From positions 542,577-606,576 of the forward strand of contig NZ_KI421432.1 in assembly GCF_000472545.1 (NCBI RefSeq): a DNA stretch of 64,000 nucleotides, in the 5' to 3' direction. Within the stretch, counting starts at the first letter, position 1, and each line of letters opens with the position of its first letter. This stretch comes from Burkholderia sp. WSM2232 (GTDB lineage Bacteria > Pseudomonadota > Gammaproteobacteria > Burkholderiales > Burkholderiaceae). Both the position numbers and the translations under genes were made by a program. The notes under the pieces were generated by a model, which did no database searches, was not told the DNA's origin, and saw only the letters and a program-made list of their open reading frames with translations. Below are positions 59,258-64,000 of this stretch, piece by piece.

Positions 59258-60587
59258 CCCGAAAAGTCTCACCTCATCCTTTGACGCGAGATTGCGGCTT
59301 TCCTTTAGCGTCGCGGGTTCGAAAAAATCAGGCGGCTTTGGCCATTGCATCAAAGAGGAAAGGCTTATCCTGAACCTTCTCACCTCAAAAAATTTTTGAG
59401 TCTCTCGAGCGGCGCGCCTGTAGTCGGCCTTTCCACAGAGCGCGCGCGCACGCTGGCAACGGGGCGCAAAACCTGGCAACCGCAACGGGAATCCGCCGGT
59501 ACGGTGTCCATTCCCCTCGCTCCAAGACTGAGTCGTTGAACGCTCCTGCCAACGCGTGGCACCAACGCGGCTAGGGGCATCCTGTAAACGCTCACCATTG
59601 GCCAAGTTCAACGCACCGAATGACGGGAGTCCCCGAAGTCCGGGCCTCAAAAACGCTTTCGAAAGCCCCCCGAAAACGCTCACCTTTGCCATTCAGCCAG
59701 CGTCGACCGTGCCGGCTTCTGCACTTCCCGAAAACCCTCACCTTTGCCATAGAAAGTCCATTTACCATTTATATTCAACGACCTATATCACACGTCCAAG
59801 TGCCGAACCGTCATGCGTCTGGCGCCCGGCTTCCCGTAAAGCCTCACCTTTGCACCTCATCGGTCCCAATCGCATTCGACCTTTCCCGACCGCTCCTTCC
59901 CGCAAACTCTCACCTTTGCGATCCACATGGCCCCCCAGCGGCAGACGCCGCACCCCGTCCGGAGGGCTTTTGCAGGCCAAGGAGGTGTCGAGCTCCCGCA
60001 TCTACTCACCATTGCGTCAAAAAAGAGCTCCTGAATCTCCCGAAAAGGCTCACCTTTCCCGGATTGGGTGCCCCGATCCCTGCCGGACATGAGAAAAACA
60101 GTGAGGTCCCGAATTGCCTCACCTTTGCCCGGCTGTTGTGCTCTCATCATCGCGGGCGAGGGCGGGGAAAACGCCACTTGTCATCAAACGATTCCCGTAA
60201 AAGCTCACCTTGAAGGCTCCGCTGCACAAAATTGAGGCAAAACATGCCGGGAAGCCCCGTAAAGCCTCACCTTGCCTCAGCGTTTTCTCCTGTCTTCGCT
60301 CACCTCGCGGTTTTTTGGCCACCCAATATCGATGTAAACCGAGCGTTGCAGCGGTCCCGAATCGCCTCACCTTAGCGCGGAACGGATAGAAAGCCGCCCC
60401 CGCGGTGTGCCGGGCGCTTGCCCTCCATCTGCTCCTGCAAAATCTCACCTTTTGCCGCTTCGCCACCAACGCGCGTCTCCCGAACCCGCTCACGATCTGT
60501 CCCGGACCTACTCACCGGTGTCCCCGAACCCCATCACTTCAGATTCCCGCAAGACCTCACCAAGCCTCCCGGAAAGCTTCACCTTCC
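59258..60587 (+). repeat. Iteron array: about 19 degenerate direct repeats of a CCCGNAAA...CTCACCTTTGCC unit
   Basis: Copies begin at about 59258, 59369, 59581, 59668, 59727, 59833, 59899, 59997, 60039, 60108, 60194, 60256, 60356, 60434, 60479, 60501, 60523, 60546 and 60568. Each is about 20-23 bases: a CCCG(A/T/C)AAA half, then two or three variable bases and CTCACCTTTGCC. The best copies are at 59668, 59727, 59833, 59899 and 60256. They are all in the same direction; spacing is wide and irregular on the left and almost back to back after 60434. This is the usual layout for binding sites of a replication initiator. Confidence 0.92.
59747..59790. other. A+T-rich patch inside the iteron array (possible unwinding element)
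   Basis: ATAGAAAGTCCATTTACCATTTATATTCAACGACC-like sequence of roughly 45 bases between the iterons at 59727 and 59833 is by far the most A+T-rich part of the left array. Its position suits a DNA-unwinding element. It is a guess from base composition only. Confidence 0.5.
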
Positions 60588-60968
60588 TTCCCGCAAACGC
60601 CCGCTGGATAAGGCTTTGCCTTGGCGTTAACGTTTTTAACATGGGTTCAAAGGTGTTTATATTTATTACTCTCAAGCTCGACACCCGCGAGTCCTTCAGA
60701 CAAACCACTACCCCCAACCTGAAGGCAGAGTTTGCGCATCGTGAAACAGTGCGCGATGAAAGTTACGGTGTCTATTTCCCTTTTTCAACAAGGACTTATG
60801 CGCCGTTCTTCGTTTTGTTTCACGGAAAGATCCGCCTCGCCTGTTCGAACAAAGGAAAAAGAGGCCCGCCTTGGGCCCTACCGCGCGCACACGTATTAGC
60901 ACTGGAAAAATGTAGCGTACGATACGTAAATTGTTATTATTCGTCCAATCCCCGTACATGAGGCCCAT

Positions 60969-62174
60969 ATGAGTCTGGACGACGAACGTCAATCCATCCG
61001 CAAAGAACTCGACAGGATGCGCAATGCCGGCGCCCGGCGGCAGGAATTGTCCCTGCACGCCTGCAAGCGATTGTTCTTCGATCTGGGAATCCGCCCGTCC
61101 ATTGCAGCCGTGCGCGATCTCACACAGACCGGCAGCGCCAGTGACATTCCCAAGGACATCGACCACTTCTGGGAACGCATTCGTGACGTTTCGCGCATGA
61201 AGGTCGGAGCAGGTGCAATCCCCAAAGCTTTGGAGGAGCGCGCGGGAGAATTGCTGGGCGCACTTTTCCAGGAAGCCGTCGCGCAGGCGCGTGCGCTGTT
61301 GGACGAAGAGCGCGAGGAAGTCCGCGCCCAGATCGCCGAGGCCGAGCAACGCGCACGCGACGCAGAAATCCGCCGCGACGCTTCCGACGCAGCCGTCACA
61401 CGCAGCGAACAACGGGCGGAAAGCGCCTGGGAGCGCGTCCGTGCGCTCGAGGCAGAGTTGTTCAGCATGACCACGCACGGTTCAGTTCACCAGGAAGGGC
61501 TTCAGGCCACGGTTCGGCGGCTGGAGCAGGAAAACGAGACCCTGCGCCAGCGCGTCGATCACGAACAGACAAGCAACGCGACGCTGCGCGACCGTATCGA
61601 CGCCTTGCATCTGGAGTTGCGGCAAAGCACCGAACACTATGCACAGCAGATCAAGGACGCGATCGCGGAGGCAGAGCGCCGGGTCAAACCGATGCTCGTC
61701 GAACTCGATTCGTTGCGTAGCATGGCTGCGACCTATCAGTCCGGCGTGCGAGACGCGAGCCGCAAGGAGTTCGAGTTTATCCAGCAACTGGCTGCGGCCA
61801 AGGCGCGCGGCGACCGGCTCGACGCCCAGTTGCGCGAAAAGTCGGACGAACTCGAAGCGTTGACCAAAGAACTGGCGACGCTGCGCAGCCAGCAGGGCAT
61901 CGATCCGGCTATCGGCGGTTTGCTGTATTCGCTCGTGCAGGGCGGCCGGCTGACGAGCGACGAATTGCGGACCATCGGCACCGCGGCGGATGGCCACGTT
62001 AGCTTGCCGCTGCGTTGCCCGAAGTGTGCGGAAGGTGAGCCGGAGCTCTCACAGGTGGATCACCGGTTCGAGGTGCAATGTCCGGAATGCGAACACACGT
62101 CGGGGCCGGGCGATTCCCGGCTCGAAGCCGTGAGCCGGTTCTTGTCGCGCGGCTCTCTTTCCGCTACGGCCTGA
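60969..62174 (+). CDS. KfrA-like DNA-binding coiled-coil protein with C-terminal zinc ribbon
   Basis: The 401-residue protein starts with a KfrA-type DNA-binding domain (residues about 1-90: ELDRMRNAGARRQELSLHACKRLFFDLGIRPSIAAVRDLTQTGSASDIPKDIDHFW). A long charged coiled coil covers residues about 100-310 (EEREEVRAQIAEAEQRARDAEIRRDASDAAV). Near residues 350-380 it has CPKC and CPEC, a Cys4 zinc-ribbon not seen in plasmid KfrA. KfrA proteins repress their own genes and help plasmid stability. Its position between the iterons and a recombinase-like gene supports a role in the maintenance of this replicon. GAGG before the ATG at 60969 is a fair ribosome binding site. Confidence 0.88.
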   Translation: MSLDDERQSIRKELDRMRNAGARRQELSLHACKRLFFDLGIRPSIAAVRDLTQTGSASDIPKDIDHFWERIRDVSRMKVGAGAIPKALEERAGELLGALFQEAVAQARALLDEEREEVRAQIAEAEQRARDAEIRRDASDAAVTRSEQRAESAWERVRALEAELFSMTTHGSVHQEGLQATVRRLEQENETLRQRVDHEQTSNATLRDRIDALHLELRQSTEHYAQQIKDAIAEAERRVKPMLVELDSLRSMAATYQSGVRDASRKEFEFIQQLAAAKARGDRLDAQLREKSDELEALTKELATLRSQQGIDPAIGGLLYSLVQGGRLTSDELRTIGTAADGHVSLPLRCPKCAEGEPELSQVDHRFEVQCPECEHTSGPGDSRLEAVSRFLSRGSLSATA

Positions 62175-62195
62175 GTGACGGCTCCGATAGACGCG

Positions 62196-62238
62196 AAAGG
62201 TGAGGGAATTCGGGATCCTGACGTGAGGACATTCAGGA
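62196..62238 (-). repeat. Two iteron-like repeats in inverse orientation after the KfrA-like gene
   Basis: AAAGGTGAGGGAATTCGGGA at 62196-62215 is the reverse complement of an iteron (compare CCCGAATTGCCTCACCTTT at 60108), and GTGAGGACATTCAGGA at 62223-62238 is a partial one. They lie about 1.6 kb from the main array, point the other way and overlap the last codons of the recombinase-like gene. Confidence 0.75.
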
Positions 62239-63321
62239 TTCCGTGGATCCTGGCCTGGTCGTAAAACGCCCGTCCCTGCGAGCTTCTGGGAGACGCGGTG
62301 CGGCCGGATCCGGTTCGTCGATGGCAGGCGAATTCTGCTTGTCCATCCACGTCTGCCAGGCGCGATACAGACGATTAGCGGACACCCTTTGGACAAATCC
62401 GAGCCATTGCCCGACGAGTTCGGCCTCTACCCCGCTTTCGAACAGATCTGCGGCGAAAGTATTGCGCAAGGTTTGCGGACTCGCGCGCGAGGTGCGCGAC
62501 GCGGCAATGCCGGCCGCGTCGACCTGCGCATCCACGGCGCGCAGCATCGTGGCTTTGTGCATGGGCCTGCCGGAGGGCGACGCCGCAAAAACGAGATCGC
62601 CAGCCAGTTGCATGAGCCGCCGCTCTGCGAGCCACGCGTCCAGAATCGCCGAGGCAAAAGGTGCGAGCCGTGTCCGCCGCACCAGCATCGGATTTGACGA
62701 GTCGATCGTCACCCAGGGCGAGCCCGGCGTGGCGCAACTAACCGTGAGCGCGGCGGCTTCGCCCGTCTTCAGTCCGCCGCCGAGAAACACAGCGACCAGC
62801 GCACGGTCGCGCCGCTCTTTCCAGCGCTGCGCCCGTGCCAGACCCTGCACCGGCGAAAACAGATGCGCAACGAGCGCGGCCCGCTCGGCGTGATCGAGAA
62901 ACCCGGTCGGCTCATTGTCGCGTGCGTTGCGCCATGCCGCTTCGCCGTCTTGCGCAATGAAGCGGGCCGGATTGGTGGACGATGCCTCCACTTCGCGCAC
63001 ATGATCGAGCACCCGTTCGATCAGCCGCAGATAGCGCATGCGTTGCGGCTTGCGAACCTCGAGACCGGCGACAAAATTTGCGATGGTAGGCGTATCGACC
63101 GTCATGAGGCTTTTTCCTCGGGCGCGCAGCCACTCGAGGAAAAGCCCCCACTGCGCCTGGTAGACCTCGGCTGACGAGCGTCGGAAATGCTGCCGCGCCA
63201 GCCACGCGTCGAAGGCAAGTTGCGGATCGCGGCGCCAGTCTTCACGTTGCTGATCGAAAAGATCAGTGGACGGTTGCGGACGCGGCACCGGGTCGGACAG
63301 ATGAGGAGGCGACATGCGCAT
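62233..63321 (-). CDS. Tyrosine-recombinase-like protein with degenerate active site
   Basis: The 362-residue protein has the SAM-like core-binding domain (residues about 30-115: DAWLARQHFRRSSAEVYQAQWGLFLEWLRARGKS) and a catalytic-type domain. Of the usual Arg-Lys-His-Arg-His/Trp-Tyr set, the first Arg is Lys185 (GGLKTGEAA), the box II His is Gln283 and the next His is Asn287 (PQTLRNTFA; Arg286 is kept), the LGH His is Phe309 (LGFVQR), and only Tyr319 (NRLYRAW) remains. The fold is therefore kept but strand exchange is doubtful. It lies 45 bases after the 136-residue protein gene, in one unit behind a LexA box. It may be a DNA-binding or structural protein for the origin (inference). Confidence 0.85.
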   Translation of the reverse strand: MRMSPPHLSDPVPRPQPSTDLFDQQREDWRRDPQLAFDAWLARQHFRRSSAEVYQAQWGLFLEWLRARGKSLMTVDTPTIANFVAGLEVRKPQRMRYLRLIERVLDHVREVEASSTNPARFIAQDGEAAWRNARDNEPTGFLDHAERAALVAHLFSPVQGLARAQRWKERRDRALVAVFLGGGLKTGEAAALTVSCATPGSPWVTIDSSNPMLVRRTRLAPFASAILDAWLAERRLMQLAGDLVFAASPSGRPMHKATMLRAVDAQVDAAGIAASRTSRASPQTLRNTFAADLFESGVEAELVGQWLGFVQRVSANRLYRAWQTWMDKQNSPAIDEPDPAAPRLPEARRDGRFTTRPGSTES

Positions 63322-63366
63322 TCAATCGGTTAGTTGCGCACATTGTAGACCGACGGGAACCCGGGT

Positions 63367-63777
63367 TCAGTCGCCCCAGGCTTGCACTCGCCTCGGCGCA
63401 GCCTGTTGCGACGCCTCGTGCGACGCCTGTTGCGCCGCGCCGCGAGCCGCCTCCTCATAAGCCGAAACCGCAAACGCGAACACGGCCGGCAGCGCCGTGG
63501 ACACGCCGAAGTCCACGGTCTCGTCCGTCTCCGGGTAAGGCAGGTCCGACGGACGTTGAAAGAGGCCGAGCATGAGCGCGTCATGCCGGCTGGCGAACCC
63601 CAGGTCTGCGAGCGCTTCGGCTTCGATTGCGTGAAGCAGGCGCCAGGTGAGCGGAACCTGCTGCACGATGTAGCGCGCGGCGATGTTGCGCACGATATGT
63701 TCCAGATCGCGCGCCGCGGTCTGATAGCGCAGCGCGGCCAGAGCGCGGTCGGTCGGGGCGGTTTTCAGGTCGTTCAT
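63367..63777 (-). CDS. Unknown protein of 136 residues behind a LexA box
   Basis: I do not recognise a family. The protein is mostly helical (LAALRYQTAARDLEHIVRNIAARYIVQQVPLTWRLLHAIEAEALADLGF), followed by LMLGLFQRPSDLPYPETDETVDFGVSTALPAVFAFAVSAYEEAARG and an Ala/Gln-rich tail ending RRVQAWGD. There is no signal peptide or membrane segment, so it should be cytoplasmic. TGGAG precedes the ATG at 63777. A consensus SOS box lies 27 bases upstream, so it is probably repressed by LexA and induced by DNA damage, together with the recombinase-like gene downstream. Nothing tells what it does. Confidence 0.75.
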   Translation of the reverse strand: MNDLKTAPTDRALAALRYQTAARDLEHIVRNIAARYIVQQVPLTWRLLHAIEAEALADLGFASRHDALMLGLFQRPSDLPYPETDETVDFGVSTALPAVFAFAVSAYEEAARGAAQQASHEASQQAAPRRVQAWGD

Positions 63778-63803
63778 TATCGGCTCCAGTCGATAGCCCT
63801 ATA

Positions 63804-63819
63804 CTGTACAAACATACAG
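63804..63819 (-). promoter_or_regulatory. LexA (SOS) operator
   Basis: CTGTACAAACATACAG matches the proteobacterial LexA consensus CTGT-N8-ACAG exactly, and the flanks extend the symmetry (ATACTGT...ACAGTAT, 63801-63822). On the minus strand it overlaps a possible promoter (TTGCGC ... TACAGT or TATAGG) of the 136-residue protein gene. No other gene start is as close. Confidence 0.85.
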
Positions 63820-63901
63820 TATCAGGCGCAACCTCGCGCAAGCCCCGATTCCGCGAACGGGTGTCTGGGAGTCTCAGCGACGCCTAGGGTGAGGCCACAA
63901 C

Positions 63902-64000
63902 TCAGCCGTGAATCACCACCAGCAAGGCTTTGGCCTCGCCCTTACCCGCGTTGCGAATAGCGTGCGGCTCGTCCGCGACATAACGGGCGGTGTCCGCGGC
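63902..64000 (-). CDS. Cupin-domain protein, C-terminal end (probably an XRE-type regulator)
   Basis: The last 32 codons before the stop at 63902 are visible on the minus strand: DTARYVADEPHAIRNAGKGEAKALLVVIHG. This is the typical last strand pair of a cupin domain, with the conserved D-x-P-H-A-I/x-x-N motif, as in HTH-cupin regulators of the PuuR type. The helix-turn-helix, if present, is outside the window. The gene is cut by the right edge. Confidence 0.65.
   Translation of the reverse strand, partial: AADTARYVADEPHAIRNAGKGEAKALLVVIHG

Larger units (their letters stand above)
59138..60968. other. Putative replication origin of a secondary chromosome or megaplasmid
   Basis: About 1.8 kb between repA and the KfrA-like gene has no convincing gene and holds some 19 directly repeated iterons, an A+T-rich gap between iterons 5 and 6, and further A+T-rich patches near 60640-60690 and 60890-60960. 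The last patch should hold the promoter of the KfrA-like gene. Two sequences, TTATCCTGA at about 59364 and TTATCCAGC on the minus strand near 60603, are weak DnaA-box candidates with two mismatches each. Confidence 0.88.

Noticed and set aside
59258..60587. Possible CRISPR array in the iteron region
   Set aside because: The repeats are degenerate, irregularly spaced and lie beside a replication initiator gene; iterons explain them better.
59364..60611. DnaA boxes in the origin
   Set aside because: The two best candidates each have two mismatches to TTATCCACA; I mention them in the origin entry but do not list them as features.

Overview
The window looks like part of a secondary chromosome (chromid) of a Burkholderiaceae bacterium of the Paraburkholderia/Caballeronia/Burkholderia type. 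The evidence is high G+C coding sequence, many small families typical of that group (DUF3562, DUF4148, DUF4337, DUF1488), and a replication/partition block at 55-64 kb: parA, parB, repA, an iteron field, a KfrA-like gene and palindromes close to GTTTATGCGCATAAAC, the motif I recall as the parS type of Burkholderia second chromosomes. I saw no rRNA or tRNA genes.

Left part (1-20 kb). The N-terminal 400 codons of a secreted RHS-repeat protein run off the left edge. Next come a DHA2 drug-efflux transporter and an AraC/GyrI regulator, then a small unknown gene with a long inverted repeat in its leader. An A+T-richer two-gene island (5331-8020) pairs a DNA cytosine methyltransferase with a MORC-like GHKL ATPase. 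A run of housekeeping and accessory genes follows: acetyltransferases, flavin reductase, MocR-type regulator, LysR with its AEC transporter, and LysE. A 44-unit 8-bp tandem repeat lies next to a parS-like palindrome, followed by an ECF42-type sigma-factor operon with two YciI/DGPF proteins and a glyoxalase-fold protein.

Middle part (20-50 kb). It holds a large lipoprotein, an unusual low-complexity stretch with a strong intrinsic terminator and no clear gene, and small redox genes (HiPIP, nitroreductase, aldo/keto reductase). A carbohydrate operon on the minus strand (debranching enzyme, GH63-like glucosidase, glucose-6-phosphate dehydrogenase, polyphosphate glucokinase) could release glucose, phosphorylate it and oxidise it with NADPH production. 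Then come a Tat-exported phospholipase C, an aspartoacylase-like enzyme, an SDR, a rubredoxin-domain protein, a Rieske oxygenase, a family-2 glycosyltransferase, cytochrome b561, an FAD oxidoreductase and an alpha/beta hydrolase. Several genes are damaged: a DUF4148 gene with a frameshift, a GNAT gene whose start is out of frame at a poly-G tract, and a LysR tail.

Right part (50-64 kb). A Tim44-domain protein, an NhaR-type regulator, an ECF sigma factor with a zinc-finger partner, DUF1272 and arsC lead into the origin. Four parS sites surround parAB, and one of them lies between parA and parB. RepA is encoded on the opposite strand and faces about 1.8 kb of non-coding DNA carrying some 19 same-direction iterons with an A+T-rich gap inside. 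A KfrA-like protein follows, then two iteron-like copies in the opposite direction. The last complete genes form a minus-strand pair, an unknown 136-residue protein and a tyrosine-recombinase-like protein. They lie behind a consensus LexA box (CTGT-N8-ACAG), and the recombinase has lost most of its expected catalytic residues. I consider this SOS-controlled pair beside a chromid origin the most interesting candidate for an undescribed function. The methyltransferase/GHKL island comes second.
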